From positions 62,001-126,000 of the forward strand of contig CAIUGM010000027.1 in NCBI GenBank assembly GCA_903898675.1: DNA of 64,000 nucleotides, in the 5' to 3' direction. Under the pieces are notes generated by a model that worked only from the letters and a program-made list of their open reading frames with translations, had not been told where the DNA came from and did not search any database. This DNA comes from an uncultured Verrucomicrobiota bacterium (GTDB lineage: Bacteria > Verrucomicrobiota > Verrucomicrobiia > Opitutales > Opitutaceae). Made by a program: the position numbers and the translations under genes. Positions within the stretch are counted from its first letter, which is position 1. The number at the start of each line of letters is the position of its first letter. Of the stretch, positions 17,567 to 27,109 are shown in pieces.

Positions 17567-18049
17567 ATGAGCGCCCCCCGGAAGTCTGCCGACCAGTGGT
17601 TCGCCGAATATGGCGAAAGCCATCAGGACCACGCCAACGAGACCATTCATTGGATCTGCGTGCCCGTGATATTTCTGAGCGTGATGGGCTTGTTGTGGTC
17701 GATTCCGGTACCGGCGGCGCTGGCCGCGGCGGCCCCCTGGTTCAAATGGGTGCATCCGGTCATCCTGGCGGCGCTGGTTTTCTATTTCCGGCTGTCGGTG
17801 CCGCTGGCGTTTGGCCTGCTCGGGTTCGTCTCCATCTGCTACGTCCTGCTGGAGTGCCACGTGATCTTCTGCCCGTTTCCCCTCTGGAAAAGCGGCCTGA
17901 TCCTTTTCACCGCCGCGTGGATCGGCCAGTTCATCGGCCACCGGATCGAGGGGCAGAAGCCGTCGTTCCTGAAGGACGTGGTGTTCTTGCTCATCGGCCC
18001 CGCGTGGCTGATGCACTTTATCTATAAGAGGCTGGGCATCGCGTACTGA
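17567..18049 (+). CDS. Mpo1/YGL010W-like (DUF962) membrane protein
   Basis: 160 residues with four predicted membrane segments. The N-terminal SADQWFAEYGESHQDHANETIHWICVP and the later FIGHRIEGQKPSF carry the conserved His residues of the DUF962/Mpo1 family, whose yeast member is an iron-dependent 2-hydroxy fatty acid dioxygenase. Whether the bacterial protein has the same reaction is not known. No operon partner: it is divergent from the yceI-like gene and convergent with the next. Confidence 0.82.
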   Translation: MSAPRKSADQWFAEYGESHQDHANETIHWICVPVIFLSVMGLLWSIPVPAALAAAAPWFKWVHPVILAALVFYFRLSVPLAFGLLGFVSICYVLLECHVIFCPFPLWKSGLILFTAAWIGQFIGHRIEGQKPSFLKDVVFLLIGPAWLMHFIYKRLGIAY

Positions 18050-18060
18050 TTGATCCGGGC

Positions 18061-18525
18061 TTACCCGCGGCCGCCGCGCAGCAGGACCAGGTTGGCGAGA
18101 TCGTTCTTCTCGAACTCCGCCCAGTAGCGCTCCTCGATTTTCTTGAGCTTTTCGTCGGTGGACGGGGGCGGCTCGACGCCCGGGGTCTCCACCGTGCGCC
18201 GGCCCTGGTCACCGGCCAGGTCGCGATCGGCCAGCCGCGCCACCATCTCGTGCCAGAAGACATCATTCTGGAATTCGCCCTGAATCTCGCGCACGCGCTC
18301 GTCCTCGGACAACTTGGGCGACGGCTGCAGCGCGCCGTCCGGGTGTTTTTCCACGAGGTCGGCGCAGCCGAGCTCGGTCGCCAGGCCGAGCAGCTTCTGG
18401 TCGAGGTCAAAGTAACGCCGCGCCACCGCCGTGTCCTCGCCCTGGTAGCCGGTGACGGCCCACATGCCGAGGTGGACGAGCTCGAGCAGCTGCCGGTATT
18501 CCTTCGCGGTGAAAGAGACTTTCAT
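18061..18525 (-). CDS. conserved hypothetical protein
   Basis: 154 residues, start at MKVSFTAKEYRQLLELVHLG. Soluble, mostly helical and acidic, with no signal peptide or membrane segment. The central part HPDGALQPSPKLSEDERVRE is unlike any family I can name with confidence. The stop codon is separated by 11 bases from the convergent Mpo1-like gene, and the start is 52 bases from the TonB-domain gene upstream, so co-transcription with that gene is possible. Confidence 0.7.
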   Translation of the reverse strand: MKVSFTAKEYRQLLELVHLGMWAVTGYQGEDTAVARRYFDLDQKLLGLATELGCADLVEKHPDGALQPSPKLSEDERVREIQGEFQNDVFWHEMVARLADRDLAGDQGRRTVETPGVEPPPSTDEKLKKIEERYWAEFEKNDLANLVLLRGGRG

Positions 18526-18577
18526 AGCCGTGCACGGTTGCCCGGCCGGCCAGCCCCGCAAGCGCGAAGTGCGCCGG

Positions 18578-19291
18578 TTACTTCCCCGCCGGCGCCGGGG
18601 GCGCCGCCGGCGGCAGCGGCAGCGTCGGGTGCAACACGGTGTAGTTGCCGAGGCTGGGCCGGGGCGCGAACCGCCATTTCCAGTCGGGCATGCGGACATC
18701 CGTCGCGAAGCTGATCGCCAGCCGCCAGCGGGATTCCACCGCCGTGCCGTCGCGCAGGGCCGGCTTGAAATACCACTGGTTCACCGCGGCGGTCGCCGCG
18801 GCGGCAAAAGCCGGGTTGGTGCTCCGGAGTACCGTCAGGGACTTGACGTTGCCACCGACGCCGATGACCGCCTCCAAGATGACGCCACCGATCTCACCCT
18901 TCGCGGCCAGTTCCGCCGGATAGGCCGGCTGGATCGCCTTGTGGATAATCGGGCGGACCAGGTCGAGATTGGCATCGGGCTCGTCTCCTTCCACGGGGTA
19001 CACAAAGGGTGCCTTGACGCTGTATTTGACGGGTTGGCCATCCTTCAGCCGCGGCTCGAGCTTCATCCCGCGGGCCTGTTCCATCGAGATGCGCTCCAAA
19101 ACGTGGTCGGCCGAGGAATCCTCCGTGGCCGCGACAATCGCGTCCTCCACCGCCCCCTTTTCATCAATCTTCAGGTCCAGCAGCACCGTGTAACCGGTGC
19201 CGGCGGCGGCCGGCTTGTCCTCGCCGAACAGGGGCCGGCTGAGGCCAAGGGCCAGGGTGGCGAGGGCAACGACGAGAAGGCGGGTATTCAT
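18578..19291 (-). CDS. exported protein with two TonB C-terminal-like domains
   Basis: 237 residues. Signal peptide MNTRLLVVALATLALGLSRP. Two TonB-C-like halves: about residues 35-95 (TVLLDLKIDEKGAVEDAIV, MKLEPRLKDGQPVKYSVKAP) and about 115-200 (PAYPAELAAKGEIGGVILE, NQWYFKPALRDGTAVESRW), then a Pro-rich tail ending PPAAPPAPAGK. It lacks the membrane anchor and N-terminal spacer of TonB. It follows the HtrA/Deg gene on the same strand, 91 bases downstream. Confidence 0.8.
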   Translation of the reverse strand: MNTRLLVVALATLALGLSRPLFGEDKPAAAGTGYTVLLDLKIDEKGAVEDAIVAATEDSSADHVLERISMEQARGMKLEPRLKDGQPVKYSVKAPFVYPVEGDEPDANLDLVRPIIHKAIQPAYPAELAAKGEIGGVILEAVIGVGGNVKSLTVLRSTNPAFAAAATAAVNQWYFKPALRDGTAVESRWRLAISFATDVRMPDWKWRFAPRPSLGNYTVLHPTLPLPPAAPPAPAGK

Positions 19292-19382
19292 GGGAGACGA
19301 TTAAGGGGTTGGGCCGGCCACACTGACAATCAAACCGGCCACGACAAGCCCGCATCGCGCTTGGCGACGCGGGCCGGCCGGG

Positions 19383-20861
19383 TTACTTGGACTCGTCGAC
19401 CACCAGGTAGCGGCGGACGCCTTCGCGCCAGAGGAGGACCAGGACCTTCGGGCCCTTGATCTCGGCGCTCAGCTTCACCGCTTCCGCGGAGTTGCGCACG
19501 CGCTTCCGGTCAAGTTCCAGCACGATGTCGCCCTCCCGCAGGCCGGCGCGCGCGGAAGCGCTGTCGGGGTCGACCTGGGTAATGACAGCGCCCGCGAGAT
19601 CAGGCGGCACGCGCAACTGGGCGCGGGACTCCGCGGTAAGGTCCGAAACCCCGACCCCGTTCAACACCCCCTCGTCCTTGCCCGCGGCGCCGGGCGTGGC
19701 TCCCGCGAGCGTTTGCATGCCCTGGCGGCCCAGCTTGGTCTTGAGCGTGGTTTTTTTGCCGTCGCGCACATAGTGCAGCGTAATCTCGGAGTCCGGCGCA
19801 AGCCGGGTGATCGCCAGCGCAAGACTGCGCGGGTCGTTGATCTCGGTTTCGTTGACCCGGGTGATGATGTCCCCGCGCTGCAGGCCGGCCTTCTCCGCGG
19901 CACTTTCCGGCATGATATCCGTGACGAGCGCGCCGTGCTCGACTTCAAATTGTTTCGCGAGCTCAGGCGAGAGGACCTGTGTGGTCACGCCGAGGAAGCC
20001 GCGGTTGACGCGCCCGTCACTGACGAGCTGTTCCACGATCGACCGCACGTAATTGATCGGGATGGCGAACCCGACGCCGTTGGATCCGCCGGTCCGGCTG
20101 AGGATCGCGGTGTTGATGCCGACGAGCCGGCCGTCGCTATCGAGCAGTGCCCCGCCGGAATTCCCGGGGTTGATGGCGGCGTCCGTCTGGATGAAATCCT
20201 CATATTCCTCGATGCCGAGCCCGCCCCGGCCGAGGGCGCTGACAATGCCATGCGTCACCGTGAGACCGATGCCGAACGGATTGCCCGTCGCCAGCACGGT
20301 GTCGCCCACCTCCAGCTGGTCGCTGTCGCCCAGCGTCACCGCCGGCAGCCCGTTGGCGTCGATTTTCAGGAGGGCGACATCCGCCTTCTCATCGCGGCCG
20401 ACAACCGTGGCGGCAAATTCCTTGCGCGGCTCGCCGAAGGCCACCTTCACCTCGTCGGCTCCGTCGACGACATGGTTGTTGGTGAGGATGTAGCCGTCGG
20501 TCGTGACAATCACGCCGGAGCCGAGGCTCTGCTGGACCGACTCCCGCGGCATCCGGCCCTGCTCCGGCAGGCCGAAGTAGCGGCGGAACCGCGGGTCGTT
20601 GAAGAGCGGGTTCTCCTCTTCCGATCGCCGGACCTTCTTGGTGGAGAAAACATACACCACCGCGGGCGAGGTCTTTTTCACCACCGCCGCGTAGCTGACG
20701 CGGGCCGGGGCGTTCCGGTCGACCGGCCTGGCGTCGATCTGCAGCTTGAGCGGCGGATGGGCCGCCGGTTTTTCACCGGCCCAAAGGGCCAGACCACCGG
20801 CCAATGCGACGGCCAGGGCCGTTATCCAAAGCAGGGGACGTTTTGATTTCGTGGTATTCAT
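19383..20861 (-). CDS. Deg/HtrA-type periplasmic serine protease
   Basis: 492 residues; start at 20861 gives MNTTKSKRPLLWITALAVAL as membrane anchor or signal. The trypsin-like domain has the full triad: H130 (ILTNNHVVDGADEV), D161 (KADVALLKID) and S235 (NPGNSGGALL). Two PDZ domains follow (about 285-370 and 400-480), as in DegP/DegQ/MucD. It degrades or refolds misfolded envelope proteins. Divergent from glyQS, with 189 bases between the two starts for promoters. Confidence 0.93.
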   Translation of the reverse strand: MNTTKSKRPLLWITALAVALAGGLALWAGEKPAAHPPLKLQIDARPVDRNAPARVSYAAVVKKTSPAVVYVFSTKKVRRSEEENPLFNDPRFRRYFGLPEQGRMPRESVQQSLGSGVIVTTDGYILTNNHVVDGADEVKVAFGEPRKEFAATVVGRDEKADVALLKIDANGLPAVTLGDSDQLEVGDTVLATGNPFGIGLTVTHGIVSALGRGGLGIEEYEDFIQTDAAINPGNSGGALLDSDGRLVGINTAILSRTGGSNGVGFAIPINYVRSIVEQLVSDGRVNRGFLGVTTQVLSPELAKQFEVEHGALVTDIMPESAAEKAGLQRGDIITRVNETEINDPRSLALAITRLAPDSEITLHYVRDGKKTTLKTKLGRQGMQTLAGATPGAAGKDEGVLNGVGVSDLTAESRAQLRVPPDLAGAVITQVDPDSASARAGLREGDIVLELDRKRVRNSAEAVKLSAEIKGPKVLVLLWREGVRRYLVVDESK

Positions 20862-21050
20862 GATGGATCGAAGGGTTGGGGCGCCTGACATGGTACGGTC
20901 TGTAAAAGTTCCCGCCCGCACGTGACAAAATGGGCTGGCAGGGGTTGGAACCCGGCATTGACCACGGGCCCGGGAGGAGTTGACTCACCGGTCCGGCTCC
21001 GGGCTTGCCGCCGCCGTCCGGCCCGCCTATCGCCTAAAGCCCATCCTTTT

Positions 21051-22580
21051 ATGTCCAGTCCCGCCGCCGAACCCGCCAATCTCATGGAAGCCGTCGTCTC
21101 GCTCGCGAAGCGCCGCGGTTTCATTTACCAGTCGTCCGAAATCTACGGCGGCTTCAACGGCTTCTTCGACTTCGGCCCCCTGGGCGTCGAGCTCAAGAAG
21201 AACATCCGCGACTGCTGGTGGAACGACATGGTCCGCCGCCGCGACGACATCGTCGGCCTCGAGTCCTCCATCATCATGCACCCCAAGGTCTGGGAGGCGT
21301 CCGGCCACGTCGCCGGCTTCACCGACCCTCTCGTCGACTGCAAGGTGTCGAAGATGCGGTACCGGGCGGACCAGTTGTTTTTTTCCCCGATCGTCGTGGA
21401 CGGCAAAACGGTCGGTTATGTGTCCGCGCTGGAAAGCGAAAAGACCACCGAGGACCTGCAGGCCGCCGCCGAAAGCTTCAAGCGCAAGAAGGCGATCCAG
21501 GGCACGCTCGAGCCGGTCCAGCCGCGGGACTTCACCGCGGCCAGGGAGGAGGAAATTCCGCTCATCCCCTCGCCCGCCACCGGCGAGCCCGGCAGCCTGA
21601 CGCCGCCGCGGTCGTTCAACATGATGTTCCAGACGAACGTCGGCGCGATGAACGACGCCTCGTCCGTCGCCTACCTGCGCCCCGAGACGGCGCAGGGCAT
21701 GTTCGTCGACTTCAAGAACGTCACCGACACCACGCGCGTGAAGCTGCCGTTCGGCATCGCGCAAATCGGCAAGTCGTTCCGCAACGAGATCACGCCACGC
21801 AACTTCATCTTCCGCTCGCGCGAGTTCGAGCAGATGGAGATGGAGTATTTCATCCACGAGGACGCCGACTGGGCCAAGTGCCACGAGGAATGGATCGTGT
21901 GGTGCGAGGCCTGGCTGAAGAGCATTGGCCTGCCCGAGAGCCACCTCTCGCGCCACACCCACCCGAAGGAGAAGCTCGCGTTCTACTCGCGTGGCACGGT
22001 GGACATCATGTTCAAGTATCCCTTCGGCGTGCAGGAGCTCTGGGGCATCGCCGCCCGCGGCAGCTACGACCTCACGCAGCACGCCAAGGCCAGCGGCAAG
22101 CCGCAGGAACTCTTCGACGAGGCGACCAAGAAGAAATTCGTGCCGCACGTCATCGAGCCCGCCGTCGGCGTCGACCGCATTTTGCTCGCCGTGCTCTGCG
22201 CCGGCTACGCCGAGGAGGACGTGACCGACGAGAAGGGCAACGTCGAGAAACGCACCGTGCTCCGCCTCTCGCCGCGCATCGCGCCGGTGAAGGTCGCCGT
22301 GCTGCCGCTGATCAAGAACAAGGAGCTGCTCGTCGCCCGCGCGAAGGACCTCTACACAAAGCTAAAGCGGAAGTACGCGGTGAACTACGACGACGGCGGC
22401 GCCATCGGCAAACGCTACCGCCGCCAGGACGAGGCCGGCACGCCCTGGTGCGTGACGATCGACTTCGACACGATCGAGAAGCCCGGCGACACCTTCACGC
22501 TCCGCGAACGCGACAGCATGCAGCAGCGCCGGATCACCGAAGCCGAGCTGTTCGCGCTGCTGGAAGAGCAGGTTTACTGA
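21051..22580 (+). CDS. glyQS: glycyl-tRNA synthetase, single-chain alpha2 type
   Basis: 509 residues, class II synthetase of the archaeal/eukaryal and Gram-positive type, unlike the alpha/beta GlyQ-GlyS pair of proteobacteria. Start [24 protein letters not shown]. Motif 1 region near [11 protein letters not shown], motif 2 [21 protein letters not shown], motif 3 [14 protein letters not shown], and an anticodon-binding domain from about residue 400 ([16 protein letters not shown]). It charges tRNA-Gly. An inverted-repeat element follows directly after the stop. Confidence 0.96.
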   Translation: MSSPAAEPANLMEAVVSLAKRRGFIYQSSEIYGGFNGFFDFGPLGVELKKNIRDCWWNDMVRRRDDIVGLESSIIMHPKVWEASGHVAGFTDPLVDCKVSKMRYRADQLFFSPIVVDGKTVGYVSALESEKTTEDLQAAAESFKRKKAIQGTLEPVQPRDFTAAREEEIPLIPSPATGEPGSLTPPRSFNMMFQTNVGAMNDASSVAYLRPETAQGMFVDFKNVTDTTRVKLPFGIAQIGKSFRNEITPRNFIFRSREFEQMEMEYFIHEDADWAKCHEEWIVWCEAWLKSIGLPESHLSRHTHPKEKLAFYSRGTVDIMFKYPFGVQELWGIAARGSYDLTQHAKASGKPQELFDEATKKKFVPHVIEPAVGVDRILLAVLCAGYAEEDVTDEKGNVEKRTVLRLSPRIAPVKVAVLPLIKNKELLVARAKDLYTKLKRKYAVNYDDGGAIGKRYRRQDEAGTPWCVTIDFDTIEKPGDTFTLRERDSMQQRRITEAELFALLEEQVY

Positions 22581-22590
22581 GTCCGTGCGG

Positions 22591-22663
22591 GGCAGGCCTC
22601 CGTGCCTGTTTTGGTAGGGTCGCAGACTTGCTGCGCCCCTACCACGAAACAGGCGTGTCTGCC
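22591..22663. repeat. intergenic inverted repeat (GGCAGGC...GTAGGG family)
   Basis: Left arm GGCAGGCCTCCGTGCCTGTT continuing into GGTAGGGTCGCAG, a 5-base loop, and right arm CTGCGCCCCTACC then GAAACAGGCGTGTCTGCC. Arms match with a few mismatches. It begins 10 bases after the glyQS stop. A related half element, GTAGGGACGCAGCCTGCCTG, occurs at about 27008-27030. Confidence 0.75.
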
Positions 22664-22725
22664 GGCCGAACCAAGCTTTCACGCCAAGCTCGCGCTTTGG
22701 CCGTTTCCTGCCTATCTTCTCACCC

Positions 22726-25700
22726 TTGTCCTCTCCCGTTCACTCTTCGCCCGCCGCCGACAGTGCGCTGGCACGTCATGCCGACGAACTCGCCGCGTGG
22801 CTCGATACCTTCGCCGCCACCCAGCAGCAGCGCGGCAAAGTGTACCAGCGCGAGGGCCGCGTCCGCGCCTTGCGCATCACCGGCACCCGCGCGCTGGCCA
22901 AGGTGCAGGGCACCGAGCTTTACTCGGTGCGTTTCGACCATGATGCCGCCCATGGCTGGGCCTCGCAGTGCACCTGCGCCGTGGAAATCCATTGCAAGCA
23001 CGCCTACGCCGCCGGACTGGCCCTGCTTGACCGGTTGCGCGAAGCCCCGGCCGAGGCGTCGCCCGACACCCCGGCCCCGGCCGTCAGCGAATCCCTCGCC
23101 GCCCACGTCCAGCAGACCCTCGGCCGGCCGCTGAAGCGCAGCGAGCAGACCTGGCTCCGCCGCCTCGCCGAGGCGCACGCCGTGCTGCTGCAGGGCGGCC
23201 AGCTCGACCCCTACGCGATCAGCTGGCTCCTGCCGCCCTCGCACCGCCACTTCGCCTACGGCTATAATGAACAGCCCTGGTGCGACGGCTGGTGGGAACG
23301 CGACCAGCCCCCGGCCACGCCGCTGGAGCTGTGGCCGTTTCTCGCGGTGGCCCTGCAGCGCCGCGAACTGCCCCTGCCGGAATTTTTGCTGCCACTGACC
23401 GACCTGCCGGCCGCCAAGGCCCGCATCGCCACGCGCGAGGGGGCGCTCGCCCTGCGGTCCTGGACGCAGCATTTCGAACAGCTCCAGTCCGAGCTGCCCG
23501 CCGCCGTGGCCCCCGACACCCTGCCCCGCCCGGTGCGCCATGAACTGCGCCTGCGGTTGAACGACCGCGCCTGGCGCTGGGAAACCCGCACCACCGCGCT
23601 GACGCTGTGGGAGGAGCTGCACCCGGAGACGCTCCGCCAGTGGCTGAGCGACTCGCGGCAGCTCACACTGCTGTTTGATGAACCGGCCCTGCGGCTGGCG
23701 CTCGCGTTCCGCGACGCGGTCTTCCTGCACGGTTCCGCCCAGCCGTCGCCCAAGGCGCCGGAATTCCGCGCCGCCCTGCACGCGGCGATCACGGATCCCG
23801 TGGCCCGCAGCTGCCTCATCGGCCAGGCCCGGGAGCCGCTGACCCTGGCGACCACGCCGCTGGTCTGGACCCTGCGCGCCAAGTCCGGCGACCCCGAACA
23901 CATCGAGGCCGTCCTGACGTCCGCCGACGGTTCCCCGGCGCCGCATTCCCTGATCCTGCTCGAGGGCGCCCCCGCGCCACTTTACCTGCAAGGCGCCACG
24001 GTCTACCGCGGTCCGCTGCCGCTCGCGGAAAAATCCGCCGCCGCCTCGGCGGGCGAACCCGGCAACCCGGCCGCGCCCGTGTCGCTCCCGCGCACGCTGC
24101 TCGCCCTGCCGGCCGCGATGAGTTTCTTCCAGCAGTCGGGCACCCGCCTGCCCGAGGAATTCCAGCGCCGGGTCCGCGCCGAGCACCTCCGCCCCCACCT
24201 GCGGCTTACGCTCGAACTGGTCCCCGGGGCCGTCGGCAAGTACGACGCCGCGGAAACCCAGGAACTGCTGCACGCCGACCTGACCTCGCTTGCCGCCGAC
24301 GGCACGCGCCGCGAACGCTACACGCCGCAGGGCTGGCGCGAGCTCGCGCTGCCCGCCCCGGCGGCCGCCACCGATGAGGACGGGGCGCTGGTGGTTTACG
24401 AACACAGCCGCGTCCACGCCGCCGTGCCGCCCTTCCTGCGCTTCGGTTTGCAGTGGAACACCGAGCGCCCGGCCGCGACCGGCTGGCAGCGGCAGGTCAC
24501 GGACAATTTTGCGGACGATCTCGCCGACTGGATCGCGACGCTGCCGCCGGATACCGTGATCGAGGCCTCGGCGGAGCTCGCGGGCCTGGTGCGTCCGCCC
24601 GATCTCGCAAGCTTTGCCCTGGAGGTCGAGCCCGACGGGCACGCCCGCGACTGGTTCGATGTCCGGCTCGTGGCGCGCGCCGCCGACACCACGCTGACCA
24701 AGGAAGAGATCGCGCTCCTGCTCGCCGCCCGCGGCGGCTTCGTGCGCCTCGAGGGCAAGGGCTGGCGCCGGCTCAAGCTCGGCAACGACGAGGCGCAGCA
24801 GGCGCGCCTCATCGCCCTCGGCCTCGCCGAGATGCCGGCGGTGGGCGAACACCACCGGTTTCACGCGCTGCAACTCGCCAGTGACGAGAGCCTGCGCGAG
24901 GTCTTTGTGGCCCGCGCGTGGGAGCAGCTCCGGGAACGCGCCATCGAGCTGCGCGCGGCCCCGCCCGCGACCGTGCCGGAGACGGTGACCGCCGAACTGC
25001 GCCCGTACCAGCGCGAGGGCTTCGAGTTTCTCGCGTGGCTTTCCACCCACGGCCTCGGCGGCGTGCTTGCCGACGACATGGGCCTGGGCAAGACCGTGCA
25101 GGCGCTCGCCTGGCTCGTCTGGCTGGCTGGTCGCTACCCGGGCAAGCCGTTCCGTGCGCTGGTCGTCTGCCCCAAGTCGGTCACGACCAACTGGCCGCTG
25201 GAAGCCGCGCGCTTCGCGCCCACGCTGCGCCCGGCGGTGTTCGATCCCTCGGCCCCGCGCGGGACGGACGGGGCCAGCCTCGTCATCGCCAACTACGCCC
25301 AGCTGCGGCTCAACCCCGGCACGTTCGCGGGCGGCCACTGGGACGCGGTCATTCTCGACGAGGGCCAGAACATCAAGAATCCCGGCAGCGCCACCGCGCA
25401 GGCCGCGCGCGCCCTGCGGGCCACGCACCGCCTCGTGCTCACGGGCACGCCGGTCGAAAACCGGCTGCTCGACCTGTGGAGCCTCTTTGCCTTCGCCATG
25501 CCCGGGCTGCTCGGGAGCCAGGGCGGGTTCAAGCGCCTCTACGATGACAAGGGCGACCCGGCGAGCGCCCGCACCCGGCTCGCGGCCCGGGTGAAGCATT
25601 TTCTTCTCCGCCGCACGAAGTCCCAGGTCGCCCGCGACCTGCCGCCGCGCATCGAGGAGGAGATCGTCTGCGAACTCGAGGGCACCCAGCGCACGCTGTA

Positions 25701-26370
25701 CGACGCGGAGCTGAAGCGCGCCCGCCAGATCCTGCTCGGGGTGCAGGGCGCCCGCGAGTTCGACGCGCAGCGCTTCAACATCCTCCAGTCCCTGCTCCGG
25801 CTCCGCCAGATCTGCTGCGATCCGCGGCTCATCGCCGGCGGGCACCCCACGGGCCACGCCCCGGCGAGCGCGAAGCTCGACGCACTGCTCGAAACCCTCG
25901 AGCCGCTCGTGGCCGAGGGGCACAAGGTCCTGGTTTTCTCGCAGTTTGTCACGATGCTCGAGCTGATCCGCGACGAGCTCGTGCAGCGGGAAATCCCCCA
26001 CCTGATGCTCACGGGGCAGACGGAGAACCGCCAGGCGCTGGTGGACCGCTTCCAGACCGACCCGGCCATCCCGGTGTTTCTGCTTTCGCTGAAGGCGGCC
26101 GGTTCCGGCCTGAACCTGACCGCGGCGAGCTACGTCGTGCTTTACGATCCGTGGTGGAATCCCGCCGTCGAGGCGCAGGCCATCGACCGCACGCACCGCA
26201 TCGGCCAGCGCAACCAGGTGATCGCGTACCGCCTGCTCGCCCGCGGCACGGTCGAGGAAAAGATCCGCGCCCTCCAGCGCGAGAAGGCCGCCCTCGCCGC
26301 CGCCGTCATCCAGGAAGAGTCCCTCGCCAGCATCCTCGACCTCGACAGCCTGCGGCAGATCTTGAGCTAG
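22726..26370 (+). CDS. SWIM zinc finger SNF2-family helicase
   Basis: 1214 residues from a TTG start (MSSPVHSSPAADSALARHAD); no better start is near. Residues 82-92 form a SWIM zinc finger (CTCAVEIHCKH). A long non-conserved middle part precedes the SNF2 ATPase: Walker A LADDMGLGKTVQALAWL near 780-795, motif II LDEGQNIKNPGS near 876 (DEGQ instead of the common DEAQ/DEAH), and helicase C with LKAAGSGLNLTAASYVVLYD and IDRTHRIGQ. Such proteins are ATP-dependent DNA translocases; bacterial members often resemble RapA or HepA, but the exact role is unknown. No operon partner. Confidence 0.9.
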   Translation: MSSPVHSSPAADSALARHADELAAWLDTFAATQQQRGKVYQREGRVRALRITGTRALAKVQGTELYSVRFDHDAAHGWASQCTCAVEIHCKHAYAAGLALLDRLREAPAEASPDTPAPAVSESLAAHVQQTLGRPLKRSEQTWLRRLAEAHAVLLQGGQLDPYAISWLLPPSHRHFAYGYNEQPWCDGWWERDQPPATPLELWPFLAVALQRRELPLPEFLLPLTDLPAAKARIATREGALALRSWTQHFEQLQSELPAAVAPDTLPRPVRHELRLRLNDRAWRWETRTTALTLWEELHPETLRQWLSDSRQLTLLFDEPALRLALAFRDAVFLHGSAQPSPKAPEFRAALHAAITDPVARSCLIGQAREPLTLATTPLVWTLRAKSGDPEHIEAVLTSADGSPAPHSLILLEGAPAPLYLQGATVYRGPLPLAEKSAAASAGEPGNPAAPVSLPRTLLALPAAMSFFQQSGTRLPEEFQRRVRAEHLRPHLRLTLELVPGAVGKYDAAETQELLHADLTSLAADGTRRERYTPQGWRELALPAPAAATDEDGALVVYEHSRVHAAVPPFLRFGLQWNTERPAATGWQRQVTDNFADDLADWIATLPPDTVIEASAELAGLVRPPDLASFALEVEPDGHARDWFDVRLVARAADTTLTKEEIALLLAARGGFVRLEGKGWRRLKLGNDEAQQARLIALGLAEMPAVGEHHRFHALQLASDESLREVFVARAWEQLRERAIELRAAPPATVPETVTAELRPYQREGFEFLAWLSTHGLGGVLADDMGLGKTVQALAWLVWLAGRYPGKPFRALVVCPKSVTTNWPLEAARFAPTLRPAVFDPSAPRGTDGASLVIANYAQLRLNPGTFAGGHWDAVILDEGQNIKNPGSATAQAARALRATHRLVLTGTPVENRLLDLWSLFAFAMPGLLGSQGGFKRLYDDKGDPASARTRLAARVKHFLLRRTKSQVARDLPPRIEEEIVCELEGTQRTLYDAELKRARQILLGVQGAREFDAQRFNILQSLLRLRQICCDPRLIAGGHPTGHAPASAKLDALLETLEPLVAEGHKVLVFSQFVTMLELIRDELVQREIPHLMLTGQTENRQALVDRFQTDPAIPVFLLSLKAAGSGLNLTAASYVVLYDPWWNPAVEAQAIDRTHRIGQRNQVIAYRLLARGTVEEKIRALQREKAALAAAVIQEESLASILDLDSLRQILS

Positions 26371-26377
26371 GATTGAT

Positions 26378-26454
26378 GTAGCCGCGCTTGAGTCCGCGAA
26401 AGCGTGGTTCTGACCGCGATCGACCACGTTGTCGCTAAGCTCCAACACGGCTAC
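26378..26454. repeat. intergenic inverted repeat, family GTAGCCGCG, copy 1
   Basis: Arms GTAGCCGCGCTTGAGTCCGC and GCTCCAACACGGCTAC flank GAAAGCGTGGTT and ACCACGTTGTCGCT. The same element in the opposite orientation lies at 47120-47190. It starts 8 bases after the SNF2 stop codon and contains the possible GTG start of the next frame. Confidence 0.8.
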
Positions 26455-27000
26455 CTCTTTCTGCAACCACGCCGGCTTGCCCGGCGCGCGCCGATCGCCC
26501 AGCCTGCGGTCTTGGACAACGAATGCCATTTCTCCCCCGACCGGCGGCACCGCTACAGCCTGATTCACCGCTGGAATCCCGACCCGCGCGGCCGGCTCAT
26601 CCTCTGGATCGGGCTCAACCCGAGCACGGCCGACGAAGCGCAGCTCGACCCGACGCTCACGCGCATCGCCTCGTTTTCGAAGCGCGAGGGGTTTGACGGC
26701 TTCTGGATGGCCAACCTTTTCGCGGCCCGCACGCCGCACCCCAAGGTCATGATGGCCGCGCCGGATCCGGTCGGGCCGGCCACCGACGCCGAGTTGCTGC
26801 GGGCCGCCGCCGGTTGCGAGCAGATCGTGGCCGCGTGGGGCGTGGGCGGGGAATTCCGGGACCGCGGCGCGGCCGTCGCGCGGCTTTTTGCCGGAAAGAA
26901 ACTCTGGTGCCTCGGCCAGACGCTGGCCGGCCACCCGCGGCATCCGCTCTACGTCGCCGGAAAACAGCCGCTGGTGCGGTGGCCCGCGCACGTGGCCTGA
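26404..27000 (+). CDS. DUF1643 family protein (start uncertain)
   Basis: The conserved DUF1643 domain runs from about RRHRYSLIHRWNPDPRGRLI through LWIGLNPSTADEAQLDPT and AAWGVGGEFRDRG to the C-terminus. Function unknown; soluble, no signal peptide. The longest frame starts at GTG 26404, but bases 26404-26454 are part of an inverted repeat, so the true start is probably inside, for example TTG at 26512 (MDNECHFSPDRR). If the repeat's GTG is used, 17 residues would be repeat-derived. Confidence 0.78.
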   Translation: MVLTAIDHVVAKLQHGYLFLQPRRLARRAPIAQPAVLDNECHFSPDRRHRYSLIHRWNPDPRGRLILWIGLNPSTADEAQLDPTLTRIASFSKREGFDGFWMANLFAARTPHPKVMMAAPDPVGPATDAELLRAAAGCEQIVAAWGVGGEFRDRGAAVARLFAGKKLWCLGQTLAGHPRHPLYVAGKQPLVRWPAHVA

Positions 27001-27007
27001 TTTCCTC

Positions 27008-27036
27008 GTAGGGACGCAGCCTGCCTGCGCGGTTCA
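27008..27036. repeat. degenerate half copy of the GTAGGG(A/T)CGCAG element
   Basis: GTAGGGACGCAGCCTGCCTG resembles the inner arm of the inverted repeat at 22591-22663 (GTAGGGTCGCAGACTTGCTG). Only one arm is clear. It lies between the DUF1643 stop and the MFS gene. Confidence 0.5.
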
Positions 27037-27109
27037 GGCTTCGCCTTGCCTTTCGTCGCGCCGCCCGTGTGATGACGCGGCGCCCCCTCGTTTTTCTTTC
27101 CTACCCCCC

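Noticed and set aside
22720-26991. Minus-strand open frame of 1423 codons opposite the SNF2 helicase
   Set aside because: It is the antisense shadow of a high-G+C gene; its translation is low complexity, rich in G, A, R, H and Q, with no domain, while the plus strand has a complete SNF2 helicase.
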